64,000 nt of DNA from Mycobacterium sp. 1164985.4 (GTDB lineage Bacteria > Actinomycetota > Actinomycetes > Mycobacteriales > Mycobacteriaceae). The stretch's first letter is position 1. Each line of letters starts with the position of its first letter. This document shows positions 33,639-42,057 of this stretch, piece by piece. Below the pieces are notes generated by a model. It did not search any database, was not told the DNA's origin, and saw nothing but the letters and a program-made list of their open reading frames with translations. The stretch is from contig NZ_LZMD01000079.1 of the NCBI RefSeq assembly GCF_001668575.1, positions 62,001 through 126,000 of the forward strand. Reading direction: 5' to 3'. Position numbers and translations under genes: made by a program.

Positions 33639-34517
33639 TCAGGGTCGGCCGATCCGCTCGGCCGCCTGGGCCGCCTTCGCCTGTCGGTACCCGAGGGCGG
33701 CGCCCGCCACGGGGATGAGCAGCAACCCGGCGATGCCCCACAGGGGATCGGTGGTGCCGGCGCCGGGCGCGACGACGAACTGGCGCACCACCGCGGGTGG
33801 AGTGGTGTCCCCGCTCAACGGAGTCGGTGCGAGCGGCGGCAGCGACTCCGGGGGCATCGAAGCCGACTGGCCGGGCGACGAGACCGGGGGCGCCTGTGCG
33901 GGCGATTCCCCTCCGGCTTCAGGCGCGGGACCGCGGCTCTGCGAGGTGCGACCGTTTCCGAACGTCACCTGAGGGGGTTCGAACGCGGGCGCGAGCGCAC
34001 CGGCGGCGGATCCGCCCGCCGCGACCGGTCCGGCCGACGCGGTGCCCACGGGCGCCTCGACGACGGGTTCCTCACCGGCTACGGCCGACCGGTTGGCCGA
34101 CTCCGGGCCGGCCGCCACCCGAGCCTCCGGCTCGGAGGTGGACGCCACGCGGGCGGCCGTCTGCGGGCTCGGTGCGACGCGCCCGGCGGTCTCGGGGCTC
34201 GGTGCGGCGGCCGACCGGTTGCCCGATGTCGTCTTGAGGTCCTCGCGGCCCGAGCCGACCCGTGATTCCGGGGCCGCGGCGGGGCGGCTGAGGGCACCGC
34301 CCTGTTTGCTGCCATTGGGGCGGCTGCCGTTGCCGCGGTCGTTGTCGTGCTTGCCGTTGGTGGATCCGCGGCCGTGACTGCCACCCCGATCGGAGCTGTG
34401 TCCACGGTCGGAGCCGCGCGAGTCGCCGGGGTGGGCGTACGCGACCACCGCACCCGATCCGCTCAGCAGGAGGAATACGGACACCACGCCGGCACCTGCG
34501 GCGAGGCGCGGGTTCAT
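33639..34517 (-). CDS. Secreted Pro/Ala/Ser-rich protein with C-terminal membrane anchor
   Basis: A 292-residue protein of low complexity. The N-terminal export signal (RLAAGAGVVSVFLLLSGSGAVVAYAHPGD) is followed by a Gly/Ser/Arg/Asn segment (RGSDRGHSSDRGGSHGRG), and a long Pro/Ala/Ser/Glu-rich region with short echoes (GRVAPSPQTAARVAS, EARVAAGPESA). A C-terminal helix (LWGIAGLLLIPVAGAALGY) and basic tail end the protein. It looks like a wall-spanning protein held in the membrane at its C-terminus. No family recognised. The start ATG 34517 gives a normal signal peptide. Tail-to-tail with the ligase gene with no gap. Confidence 0.72.
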   Translation of the reverse strand: MNPRLAAGAGVVSVFLLLSGSGAVVAYAHPGDSRGSDRGHSSDRGGSHGRGSTNGKHDNDRGNGSRPNGSKQGGALSRPAAAPESRVGSGREDLKTTSGNRSAAAPSPETAGRVAPSPQTAARVASTSEPEARVAAGPESANRSAVAGEEPVVEAPVGTASAGPVAAGGSAAGALAPAFEPPQVTFGNGRTSQSRGPAPEAGGESPAQAPPVSSPGQSASMPPESLPPLAPTPLSGDTTPPAVVRQFVVAPGAGTTDPLWGIAGLLLIPVAGAALGYRQAKAAQAAERIGRP

Positions 34518-34638
34518 CCGAACACCATTCCCTTCTCGGCAAAGGCGAACGACATCGCCTGAAAAGCATTCTTGCATGAGAGCACCCCGAAGCGCAGCAC
34601 CCGATTCGGACGCCGCAAATCGCCGGCGATGCGGGACC

Positions 34639-34971
34639 TCAGCCCTCCTCGACGTGGGCTCGCAGCCGGTCGATGGCGCGGTCCCACCGCCGCGACAGCC
34701 TCTCCAAGTACTCGCCGGCGTCGGCGAGGGGTTCGGGCCGCACCCGCCAAATGCGCTCGCGCCCGCTGCGCTCGCTGCTCACCAGGCCGACCGACTCCAG
34801 CAGCAAGAGGTGTTTCGTCGTAGCCTGCCGGCTGACCGCCACCACCTCGGTGACTTCGCTGGTCGAGCACGGTCCGCCGTCGCACAGCCGGGTGACGATA
34901 CGCAGACGGTTCGGATCCCCCAGCGCGTTGAAGAACGACGACAACGGCGCGTCGGCCGTCATTGTGCTCAC
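34639..34971 (-). CDS. ArsR-family transcriptional regulator
   Basis: A 110-residue winged-helix repressor: FFNALGDPNRLRIVTRLCDGGPCSTSEVTEVVAVSRQATTKHLLLLESVGLVSSERSGRERIWRV. No arsenic-type cysteine pair is seen, so the inducer is not a typical ArsR metal site. This is the subgroup found with SRPBCC/AHSA1 genes. The GTG start overlaps the stop of the SRPBCC gene (GTGA); an ATG three codons later is possible. The twin GCAACC-N4-GGTTGC sites upstream of the pair are the probable operators. Confidence 0.88.
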   Translation of the reverse strand: MSTMTADAPLSSFFNALGDPNRLRIVTRLCDGGPCSTSEVTEVVAVSRQATTKHLLLLESVGLVSSERSGRERIWRVRPEPLADAGEYLERLSRRWDRAIDRLRAHVEEG

Positions 34972-35462
34972 ACGGCCTCGCTGACCGCGAGGTACTTGCG
35001 CACCAGTTCGGTCTGCGCGGCCCAGCCCTGGCTGTTGCCCTCGAACGCCGAGGCCCGCCGGTGCGCGGGCAGCGCGTCGAAGCCGGACTCGACGATGCGC
35101 AGGAGCACGCCCTCGGCGACCTCCTCGAGCGTGAACTCCACCAAGGTCGTCGGTTCTTCGGAGACGTCGGCACCTTCCTCGACCCCGTAGGGGTGCCAGC
35201 GAAACGCCAGCCGTCGTGGCGGTTCGACCGCTTCGATGTGCCACGCGTCAGCCGTGCCGGCATACGGCTCCTGCTGCCGGGCGACGTCGGCGTCGACCGC
35301 CGTCGGCGTCATGACACCGGTGATCGAGGTACCGGCAACGAACGGCCCGTCGAAGCGCACACCGAACCATTGGCCGAACTCGTCGGCGTCGCTGATCGCC
35401 CGCCAGACGCGCTCGAGCGGCGCCTTCAACACCACTTCCTTCTCGATTCGATCCGTACTCAT
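34968..35462 (-). CDS. SRPBCC/AHSA1-domain protein
   Basis: A 164-residue START-like (Bet v1 fold) protein: EKEVVLKAPLERVWRAISDADEFGQWFGVRF, a mid region with AFRWHPYG, then TTLVEFTLEEVAEGVLLRIVESGFDALP and GWAAQTELVRKYL. The fold holds a hydrophobic ligand pocket. In this common pair the SRPBCC protein is controlled by the adjacent ArsR repressor. ATG 35462 lies two bases from an operator palindrome, so repressor binding would cover the start region. First gene of the pair. Confidence 0.88.
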   Translation of the reverse strand: MSTDRIEKEVVLKAPLERVWRAISDADEFGQWFGVRFDGPFVAGTSITGVMTPTAVDADVARQQEPYAGTADAWHIEAVEPPRRLAFRWHPYGVEEGADVSEEPTTLVEFTLEEVAEGVLLRIVESGFDALPAHRRASAFEGNSQGWAAQTELVRKYLAVSEAV

Positions 35463-35464
35463 AT

Positions 35465-35480
35465 GCAACCTCCTGGTTGC
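35465..35480. promoter_or_regulatory. Operator copy 1 for the SRPBCC-ArsR pair
   Basis: GCAACC-TCCT-GGTTGC, a perfect 6-bp inverted repeat with a 4-bp spacer, located directly before the SRPBCC ATG (overlapping its ribosome-binding position). It is identical in arms to copy 2 at 35511-35526, with starts 46 bp apart. Likely bound by the ArsR-family repressor encoded downstream. Confidence 0.7.
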
Positions 35481-35510
35481 GCTTCACGCTAGGCTTCCGA
35501 GCGGTAATAC

Positions 35511-35526
35511 GCAACCCCTTGGTTGC
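35511..35526. promoter_or_regulatory. Operator copy 2 for the SRPBCC-ArsR pair
   Basis: GCAACC-CCTT-GGTTGC, same arms and spacer length as copy 1. It lies about 50 bp upstream of the SRPBCC start, close to where the promoter is expected. The pair suggests cooperative or dual-site repression. Confidence 0.7.
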
Positions 35527-35613
35527 ACTTTGCGCGCTCGCTGTGCCGATTTCTGCCGCAGGGTCGCGATTTCGCGCAGAACACGGCCCTGGTGCAGACT
35601 CGGCGAGACGCCG

Positions 35614-36624
35614 CTAGATCGCGTCCGGGTCTTCGGCGAAGGCGTCGGCCGCCTTCTGCGCCAATCCGATCGCGGTGCGCGCCCACTCGGCGGTGGCGCC
35701 CGCCAGACCGCGGGCCGGCGAGATGCCTATGCGCTCCTTGAGTACGGCACGCGCGAACCCGAGTCGGTCGGTTGGCGACACGGCGGCCTTGGCGATCTCT
35801 TCTGACGAGGGGCGGGCCTCCGGCGCGGTCGAGGGCACCACGCCGAACACCACCGTGCGACCGGAGTCGACGAACTCGCCGACGCGGTCGAGATCGGTGG
35901 GCACCAGGACGGAAGCGTCGACCGCGAGGGCGTCAACCGTACTGCGCTGCAACACATTCCACGGCAGACCCGAGGCGCATCCGTGAACGGCCACCGGCGC
36001 GCTCACCGCAGCGACACATTCGTCGAGCAAGCCGATGGCCACCGATTCGTCGACGGGGTGCACCGGCGTCAGGCTGGTTACCCCAGTCAGCCGGCCGTCG
36101 AGCGCCGCGGACAGCAGCGGTTCGTCGAACTGCACCACCACCGCGGCGTTCAGCCGTCGAGCGACGTGCGCCCGATGCTGAGCGACCCCTTCGGCCAGCG
36201 ATGTGGTGAGGTCGCGCACCGCACCCGGATCGGTGAGCGCACGGTGGCCGTTGCTCAGCTCCAACTGTCCCGCCAGTGTGATCGGCCCGGGCGCCTGAAC
36301 CTTGACGGTGCGGCCCGTACCGCGCAAACCCGCCTTCTCCCAAGCCTCTTCGAGCGCGTCGAGGTCCTCCTCCAGCAGGCTCCTGGCCCGCCGGAGAACC
36401 GCGGTGCGGCCTGCCGCGATCCGATAGCCGCGGGGCACGGTGTCCATGCTGATGTCGACAAGCAGCGCCCCCGCCCGGCCGATCATGTCGGCGCCGACGC
36501 CACGGCCGGGCAGTTCCACGAGATGCGGCAGAGTGTGTAGTTCGCCGACAATGATCTCCGCCGCATCGCGTGCCGACGTGCCGGGCCAGGACCCGATGCC
36601 GGTGGCGGCGGCGAAAGCACTCAC
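35614..36624 (-). CDS. Methionine synthase, vitamin-B12-independent-like (Rv3015c-like)
   Basis: A 336-residue protein related only to the C-terminal catalytic barrel of MetE/UROD-type methyltransferases: ATGIGSWPGTSARDAAEII, LPHLVELPGRGVGADMIGRAG, VKVQAPGPITLAGQLEL, VVVQFDEPLLSAAL and VAVHGCASGLPWNVL. The last holds a His-x-Cys that may contribute to the usual zinc site. It is far shorter than true MetE (about 760 residues), so the homocysteine/folate activity is uncertain. The GTG start at 36624 gives the homologue's length. Confidence 0.82.
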   Translation of the reverse strand: MSAFAAATGIGSWPGTSARDAAEIIVGELHTLPHLVELPGRGVGADMIGRAGALLVDISMDTVPRGYRIAAGRTAVLRRARSLLEEDLDALEEAWEKAGLRGTGRTVKVQAPGPITLAGQLELSNGHRALTDPGAVRDLTTSLAEGVAQHRAHVARRLNAAVVVQFDEPLLSAALDGRLTGVTSLTPVHPVDESVAIGLLDECVAAVSAPVAVHGCASGLPWNVLQRSTVDALAVDASVLVPTDLDRVGEFVDSGRTVVFGVVPSTAPEARPSSEEIAKAAVSPTDRLGFARAVLKERIGISPARGLAGATAEWARTAIGLAQKAADAFAEDPDAI

Positions 36625-36683
36625 TCGTTTGACAGTATTCGATCGGGTTAGTCTCGGTCGGGAAGGGTTGGGAAGGACGCACC

Positions 36684-37328
36684 ATGCCCGCAGCGCTACG
36701 GTCGGCAGCGGTGTGGTGCGCGGCGGTCGCGATCACGTCGGGGTGCACCCACCTCGTCGATGGTCACGCGATGCCGGCGATACCCGGAATCGACGACGAG
36801 TCGCTGTCCCCGGTCGACGTCGAGACGATCATGCTCGATCAGTCGCAGATGCGCGCGATCACCGGAGCCGGTGAGGATCTCACGATCATCCCGACGATGG
36901 ACGGCAAGATTCCGGTCGACATCGATCCGCTCACCGAGACCACTCCCCTGCAGTGCCAGTGGATCTTCGCCGAGACCCAGACCTTCGGACCCGACGTCGA
37001 GGAGTTCCACAAGACAACGTTCCAGCATCCACCCGAAGGCGGGTTGATCTCCGAGGGTGCAGCGGCGTATCGCGATGCCGCGACGGCGCGGCGCGCGTTC
37101 GAGTCCCTCGTCGCGCTTGTCGACGGTTGCAGCGCAACGCCTTTGGGCCCCATGTTCGTGGGCGAATGGGCCGTCGGTGCGGACACCCTGCAGACGCGGC
37201 CCGCCAGTGCCTGCGGTCGCGACTACCGCGTCAAGTCGGTCGTGCTGGTAGAGGTGACCGCATGCCGGTTTCCCGACTCGGTGCCCGAGATCGTCATCAC
37301 GAACATCCTGGCCAACGTCCCCGGGTAG
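36684..37328 (+). CDS. lpqA: Lipoprotein with PknH-like sensor domain (LpqA-like)
   Basis: A 214-residue exported lipoprotein. The signal peptide RSAAVWCAAVAITSGC has its lipidation cysteine at residue 21. The following domain (MLDQSQMRAITGAGEDLTIIPTMDG; CQWIFAETQTFG; AFESLVALVDGC; CRFPDSVPEIVITNILANVPG), with pairs of cysteines, resembles the extracellular sensor domain of PknH and related mycobacterial lipoproteins. A good ribosome site (GGAAGG) precedes the ATG. It ends one base from the convergent mnmA stop; the esxQ-PPE-esxRS block found here in M. tuberculosis is missing. Confidence 0.85.
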   Translation: MPAALRSAAVWCAAVAITSGCTHLVDGHAMPAIPGIDDESLSPVDVETIMLDQSQMRAITGAGEDLTIIPTMDGKIPVDIDPLTETTPLQCQWIFAETQTFGPDVEEFHKTTFQHPPEGGLISEGAAAYRDAATARRAFESLVALVDGCSATPLGPMFVGEWAVGADTLQTRPASACGRDYRVKSVVLVEVTACRFPDSVPEIVITNILANVPG

Positions 37329-38396
37329 CTATCGGGTGATCGTCGCGCTTCCCAGCACCTCGTCGCCCGCGGGGTCCGGGCGGTACAGCACCATCGTCTG
37401 ACCCGGAGCCACACCGCGCAGCGGTGTTCGCAGGTCGACCACGAGCCGGCCGCCGCGGAGTTGGGCCACGCCCTCCTCGATCCCGCCGTGTGCTCGCACC
37501 TGCACCTGGCATTCGATCGGACCGTCCGGCGCGACACCGGATGTGAAGATCGGCCGCTCACCGGTCAACGTCCACACTTCGAGGTCGTCGGCGGCGCCGA
37601 CCCGCACCGTCGCCGTGTCCGGATCGATCTCGGTCACGTACCGCGGCCGGCCGTCCGGACCCGGACCGGCGATGCCCAGGCCCTTGCGCTGGCCGACGGT
37701 GAACCCGTGCACCCCGTCGTGTTCGGCGAGCACCGTGCCGGCGGCGTCGACGACCGAACCCCGCCGCACCCCGATCCGCGCGCCGAGGAACGCCTGGGTG
37801 TCACCGGAGGGAATGAAGCAGATGTCGTGGCTGTCGGGCTTGTCGGCGACCGCGAGCCCGCGACGTGCGGCCTCCTCCCGGATCTGCGGCTTCGGCGTGT
37901 CACCCACCGGGAACACCGCGTGCCGCAGCTGTTCTGCGGTCAGCACCGCGAGCACGTACGACTGATCCTTGGCGGCGTCCACCGCGCGGCGCAGCCGCCC
38001 GTCGGACAGCCGCGCATAGTGTCCGGTGGCCACCGCGTCGAAGCCCAGCGCCAGCGCGCGGGCGGCCAACGCGGAGAACTTGATCCGCTCGTTGCACCGC
38101 ACGCACGGGTTCGGAGTCTCGCCACGGGCGTACGACGACACGAAGTCGTCTATCACGTCTTCTTTGAACCGGTCCGCGAAATCCCATACGTAGAACGGGA
38201 TGTCGAGTATGTCGGCGACCCGGCGCGCGTCGCCGGCGTCCTCCTTCGAACAACAACCACGCGACCCCGTGCGCAGGGTGCCGGGAGAGGGCGACAGCGC
38301 CAGATGCACACCGATCACGTCGTGGCCGGCGTCGACCATCCTGGCGGCGGCGACCGAGGAGTCCACGCCGCCGCTCATGGCCACCAGTACGCGCAC
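37329..38396 (-). CDS. mnmA: tRNA-specific 2-thiouridylase
   Basis: A 355-residue enzyme that makes 2-thiouridine at the wobble base of tRNA-Lys/Glu/Gln, using sulfur from IscS. The PP-loop is VLVAMSGGVDSSVAAARM. The first active cysteine lies in NPCVRCNERIKF and the second in HDICFIPSGD. The GTG start shares a base with the iscS stop (TAGTG), so sulfur donor and acceptor are translated together. Also known as trmU. Slightly shorter than the M. tuberculosis protein. Confidence 0.96.
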   Translation of the reverse strand: MRVLVAMSGGVDSSVAAARMVDAGHDVIGVHLALSPSPGTLRTGSRGCCSKEDAGDARRVADILDIPFYVWDFADRFKEDVIDDFVSSYARGETPNPCVRCNERIKFSALAARALALGFDAVATGHYARLSDGRLRRAVDAAKDQSYVLAVLTAEQLRHAVFPVGDTPKPQIREEAARRGLAVADKPDSHDICFIPSGDTQAFLGARIGVRRGSVVDAAGTVLAEHDGVHGFTVGQRKGLGIAGPGPDGRPRYVTEIDPDTATVRVGAADDLEVWTLTGERPIFTSGVAPDGPIECQVQVRAHGGIEEGVAQLRGGRLVVDLRTPLRGVAPGQTMVLYRPDPAGDEVLGSATITR

Positions 38397-39592
38397 TACT
38401 CAACCACTCCCGAACTTGCCAGCGCAGCCTGCCGCGCCCGTTCGACCGCGGCGGGCAGCACCGCGAGTGCGGCGTCGACGTCAGCCTCACTGCTGGTATG
38501 CCCCAACGAAAGTCGTAGCGACCCCCGCGCACTGGCCGGGTCCGCACCCATCGCGATCAGCACATGTGAGGGTTGGGCAACGCCAGCGGTACAGGCCGAG
38601 CCCGTCGAACACTCGATGCCCTTGGCGTCCAACAGCATCAGCAGCGAGTCACCCTCGCAGCCGCGAAAAGTGAAGTGGCAGTTACCGGGCAGCCGCGCGG
38701 CGCCCGTCGCCCCGTTGACCTCGACGTCGTCGATGACGGCCAACACGCCTTCGATCAGGCGGTCGCGGAGCGCCGACACCCGCGCGCCGTTGGCCTCCAG
38801 ACCGTCGACCGCGACCCTGGCCGCGGCGGCCATCGCGACGGCACCCGCCACATATGGTGTGCCGGAACGGACGTCGCGCTCCTGGCCGCCGCCGTGCAGC
38901 AGCGGGACGCAGGCCGCGTCCCGGCGCAGCAGCAGTGCGCCGATCCCGGTGGGCCCGCCGAACTTGTGCGCCGCGACGCTCATCGCCGCCAGTCCGCTCG
39001 CGGCGAAATCGACCGGGATGTGGCCGACGGCCTGCACGGCATCGCTGTGCATGGGCACGTCGAACTCCGCGGCGACGGCCGCGAGTTCGGCGATCGGCAT
39101 GATCGTTCCGACCTCGTTGTTGGCCCACATCACCGACACCACGGTCACGTCGTCGTGGTCCCGCAGCGCGGCCCGCAGCGCCGTCGGCGTCACCGAACCG
39201 TCCCGCTCGACGGGCAGCCAGGTCACCTCCGCGCCCTCGTGCTCGACCAGCCATTCGACCGAGTCGAGCACGGCGTGGTGTTCGACCGGTGTGGTGACGA
39301 TGCGCCTGCGGCGCGGGTCGGCGTCGCGGCGGGCCCAGTAGATGCCCTTGACCGCAAGGTTGTCGCTCTCGGTGCCCCCCGCGGTGAAGATCACCTCCGA
39401 GGGGCGGGCGCCCAGCAGGTTGGCCAGCGTCTCGCGGGACTCCTCCATGCGCCGTCGGGCTGTGCGGCCGGTGCCATGCAACGAGGACGCGTTGCCGACC
39501 GTCGCCAGCGCGGCCGTCATCGCCTCGATGGCAGCGGGGTGCATCGGGGTGGTGGCGGCGTGATCGAGGTAGACCGGCTGATCCGAGGTCAT
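38396..39592 (-). CDS. iscS: Cysteine desulfurase
   Basis: A 398-residue PLP enzyme of class V that takes sulfur from cysteine for tRNA thiolation and Fe-S assembly. It shows VYLDHAATTPMHPAAIEAM, FTAGGTESDNLAVKG, TPVEHHAVLDSVEWL (His stacking on PLP), HSDAVQAVGHIPVDF, the PLP lysine in MSVAAHKFGGPTGIGAL, and the catalytic cysteine loop ECSTGSACTAG. The ATG at 39592 is well placed. Upstream of mnmA on the same strand, matching Rv3025c/Rv3024c. Confidence 0.96.
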   Translation of the reverse strand: MTSDQPVYLDHAATTPMHPAAIEAMTAALATVGNASSLHGTGRTARRRMEESRETLANLLGARPSEVIFTAGGTESDNLAVKGIYWARRDADPRRRRIVTTPVEHHAVLDSVEWLVEHEGAEVTWLPVERDGSVTPTALRAALRDHDDVTVVSVMWANNEVGTIMPIAELAAVAAEFDVPMHSDAVQAVGHIPVDFAASGLAAMSVAAHKFGGPTGIGALLLRRDAACVPLLHGGGQERDVRSGTPYVAGAVAMAAAARVAVDGLEANGARVSALRDRLIEGVLAVIDDVEVNGATGAARLPGNCHFTFRGCEGDSLLMLLDAKGIECSTGSACTAGVAQPSHVLIAMGADPASARGSLRLSLGHTSSEADVDAALAVLPAAVERARQAALASSGVVE

Positions 39593-39636
39593 AACCAGTC
39601 CAGAATAGCCGTCGGGCCGGGGCTGCCCCGATCCGC

Positions 39637-40467
39637 TCAGGCCACGAGCGCGTGACCGTGCGAGCGTCGCGTCGGACCGCCGCGGACCGCCGCCTCGCAG
39701 CGCATCGCCAAATCCCTGCGGTCGGTTCCCGGGAGCTGCAACGACCCCACCTGCACCCGCACGACCGTGCGTTTCGCGGTGATCAGCCGCCGGATCGACG
39801 CGAGCAGCGTGTCGTCGCCCACATAGGCGGCGACCGTGGAGGCGGCGCCGTCGGCGTCGTGGTAGCTCAGCCGCAGCGGCTGCACCGGCCTTCCCGCGTC
39901 GACGGCCGCCTGGAACATGGCCGGCCGGAAGCGTCCGTACGCAAGCCCGCAGTAGGTGGTGCCCTCGGGGAATGCGACGACGGTGTGCCCGGCCCGCAGT
40001 CCACGGCTGACGGCCCCGACCACGTCGGGCAGCCGCCGCAGGTTCGCCCGCTCGATCGGGATCACCTTCAGCAGCCGGGCCAGCAGTCCGAGTCCAGGCC
40101 AGCCGACGAGTTCGGACTTGGCGACGAACCGCCCCGGCAGCACCGAGCCGATCGCGAAGACGTCCACCCAGGAGACATGCCCGCTGACCACCAGAACGCC
40201 GCGCAGGTTGCGGATCGGACCGCCGGACACCCTGGTCCGCACCCCCAGGCAGGCCAGCAGCACCCGGCAGTAGCCGCGTTGCAGTCGAGATCGGCCCGGC
40301 GCCGGGACGGCCAGCAGCGGCGCCAGCAACAGGAGCGAGACGGCCGAGGTGATCCGCAGCGCGGCCCGGCACGCGACGATCGCCCGCCGTCCGCCCTGCC
40401 GCGCGGTGTCGCTGACGCAGCCTGCGCCGCACTCCCCCCGCGGCACCCAGCTCTCCAGGACCGTCAC
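39637..40467 (-). CDS. PlsC-type 1-acylglycerol-3-phosphate acyltransferase-like protein
   Basis: A 276-residue membrane-associated acyltransferase. An N-terminal hydrophobic stretch (ITSAVSLLLLAPLLAVPAPG) is followed by the catalytic motif H-x4-D in VVSGHVSWVDVFAIG, FVAKSELVGWPGLG, and the second motif FPEGTTYCG. The acyl acceptor is unknown. The GTG start overlaps the stop of the GNAT-like gene upstream (GTGA), a pair conserved as Rv3026c/Rv3027c. Paired acyltransferases of this kind resemble OlsA/OlsB of ornithine-lipid synthesis, but that is only an analogy here. Confidence 0.85.
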   Translation of the reverse strand: MTVLESWVPRGECGAGCVSDTARQGGRRAIVACRAALRITSAVSLLLLAPLLAVPAPGRSRLQRGYCRVLLACLGVRTRVSGGPIRNLRGVLVVSGHVSWVDVFAIGSVLPGRFVAKSELVGWPGLGLLARLLKVIPIERANLRRLPDVVGAVSRGLRAGHTVVAFPEGTTYCGLAYGRFRPAMFQAAVDAGRPVQPLRLSYHDADGAASTVAAYVGDDTLLASIRRLITAKRTVVRVQVGSLQLPGTDRRDLAMRCEAAVRGGPTRRSHGHALVA

Positions 40468-41291
40468 GACGCGATCCCGGCGGCCGCGTCGACCGCCCTC
40501 AGCCTGCTCAGGTAGCGCGTGTCCGCTCGGCGCTTGTCGAGCAGCGCCGGGAAGTCGCCCACCCCGAAGTCGGGGTCGTGTGCGGGTTCGCCGCACACCT
40601 GCGCGCCGAGCCGCAGGTAGCCGCGCATGAGCGCGGGCACGACGATCCGATCTGGCGGAGCGATCTCGTCGAGCCGTCTGCCGTCGACGGTCACCGGCCG
40701 GTGCGGGTGCACCGTATAGCGGGCCGGGGCGGCATGCCGGCGACGGACGAAGTCGCGCACGCCGCGGATCTGCGCGCCCGGGGGCTGACCGTCGGGGCCG
40801 CGGACGGGCACCGACACACAACCGGTCACGTAGTCGTAGCCGCAGCGGTCGAGGTAGGCCAGGATCCCGGCCCACATCAGCAGGACGACCGCCCCGTTGC
40901 GGTGGTCGGGCCGCACCACCGCGCGGCCCATCTCGACCAGGGCCGGCCGCAGCGGAGCGAACGCACGGACGTCGAATTCGGTTGCGCTGTACAGACTTCC
41001 GGCAGACAGGGCGCCCGCCGGCGGCAGCATGCGATAGCAGCCGACGAGTTCGCCGGTGACGTCCTCGCGGACCAGCAGGTGATCGCAGTGCTCGTCGAAG
41101 CGGTCGGCGTCCAAACCGTCCCCCGAACCCTGCAGTGCGAAGCCGGGTTCGGCGGTGAACACCTCGTGGCGCAGCCGTTGCACGCTTTCGACGAGCGTGG
41201 CATCGGTCGTCAGCAGCAGGGTGTAGCGCGGCGTGGGGGTTGACCCGCCGCCGATTTCGTCGGGGGCGATGAGGACAGAAGCGGTGCTCAT
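40464..41291 (-). CDS. GNAT/OlsB-like N-acyltransferase (Rv3027c-like)
   Basis: A 275-residue protein. The pattern VQRLRHEVFTAEPGFAL, DHLLVREDVTGELVGCYRMLPP, SATEFDVRAFAPLRPALVEMGRAVVRPDHRNGAVVLLMWAGIL belongs to the OlsB/hemolysin-like GNAT group, which transfers acyl chains to amino acids. A C-terminal section includes PALMRGYLRLGAQVCGEPAHDPDFGVGDFPALL, typical of the family. ATG 41291 (MSTASVL) was preferred over one 24 bases upstream. Coupled to the PlsC-like gene. Confidence 0.82.
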   Translation of the reverse strand: MSTASVLIAPDEIGGGSTPTPRYTLLLTTDATLVESVQRLRHEVFTAEPGFALQGSGDGLDADRFDEHCDHLLVREDVTGELVGCYRMLPPAGALSAGSLYSATEFDVRAFAPLRPALVEMGRAVVRPDHRNGAVVLLMWAGILAYLDRCGYDYVTGCVSVPVRGPDGQPPGAQIRGVRDFVRRRHAAPARYTVHPHRPVTVDGRRLDEIAPPDRIVVPALMRGYLRLGAQVCGEPAHDPDFGVGDFPALLDKRRADTRYLSRLRAVDAAAGIAS

Positions 41292-41385
41292 GGCTGCACG
41301 GTCGCCCAGCCGCATCTCCGGGCGGCATCGGGCGCGTGACGTGTCGGTGAGCGTCAGGTGACGATTTGACCCGCCCGACCCGTCC

Positions 41386-42057
41386 TCAGCCGTCGAGGAT
41401 CACGACGTTTTCGTCGACGGTGTTTCGCGGCGTGCGCACGCGGTTGGCCGGAAAGTCGGGGTCCGCGTATCCGATCGCGATGCCGCACAGCACCTGCAGC
41501 TCGTCGGGGATGTCGAGTTGTTCGCGCAGCACGTCCGGAAAGTAGGCGACCGAAACCTGTACGCAGGTGTCAAGGCCGCGTTCGGTCAGCGCGAGCACCA
41601 GGGTCTGCAGGAACATGCCGACCGCGAGACTGTCGGCGTGGCCGAGGTCGCGGTGCATACACACCGCGCCGGCGACCGGGGCGCCGAAGAACTCGAAGTT
41701 GCGCAGCTGGGCGAGGCGGCGTCCCTCGGCATCGTGGCGGTCCACGCCCATCGCGCCGTACACCATCGCGCCGAGTTGCTGCCGAAGCGGGGCGAAGCTA
41801 TCCGGGATTCCCATCGTCGGCGGAAAGCCGCCGGAGGCGCGTTCCGTCAACGCCTCGGCGAGGCGGTCGCGGCGCGCGCCGGTGGCCAGGAACAGCCGCC
41901 ACGGCTGAATGTTGGAGTTCGACGGTGCCCGCATCGCCAACTCCAGTGCCTCGTCGAGGAGTTCGCGCGGTACGGGCTTGTCGGGTAGGAACTTTCGCGT
42001 GCAGTGTCGCTCGCGGACGACCCGGTCGAGGTCGCTATCCGGCGCGGCGGCGGTCAT
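41386..42057 (-). CDS. Nitroreductase-family flavoprotein
   Basis: A 223-residue FMN protein: RVVRERHCTRKFLPDKPVPRELLDEALELAMRAPSNSNIQPW (FMN phosphate and ring contacts), SLAVGMFLQTLVLALTERGLDTC and VLCGIAIGYADPDFPANRVRTPR. It should reduce nitro or quinone-like compounds with NAD(P)H; the physiological substrate is not evident. The start overlaps the stop of the NAD(P)-binding protein gene (ATGA), so they form a redox pair in one operon. Confidence 0.88.
   Translation of the reverse strand: MTAAAPDSDLDRVVRERHCTRKFLPDKPVPRELLDEALELAMRAPSNSNIQPWRLFLATGARRDRLAEALTERASGGFPPTMGIPDSFAPLRQQLGAMVYGAMGVDRHDAEGRRLAQLRNFEFFGAPVAGAVCMHRDLGHADSLAVGMFLQTLVLALTERGLDTCVQVSVAYFPDVLREQLDIPDELQVLCGIAIGYADPDFPANRVRTPRNTVDENVVILDG

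Noticed and set aside
34518..34638. Gap upstream of the Pro/Ala-rich secreted protein gene
   Set aside because: No palindrome or clear promoter stands out; the in-frame extension to 34577 lacks signal-peptide character.
35527..35613. GC-rich palindromic words between the operator and the MetE-like gene
   Set aside because: Short and imperfect; not distinguishable from background in this GC-rich DNA.
39593..40432. Upstream extension of the iscS frame
   Set aside because: It overlaps the PlsC-like gene in another frame on the same strand; IscS similarity begins at MTSDQPVYLDHA.
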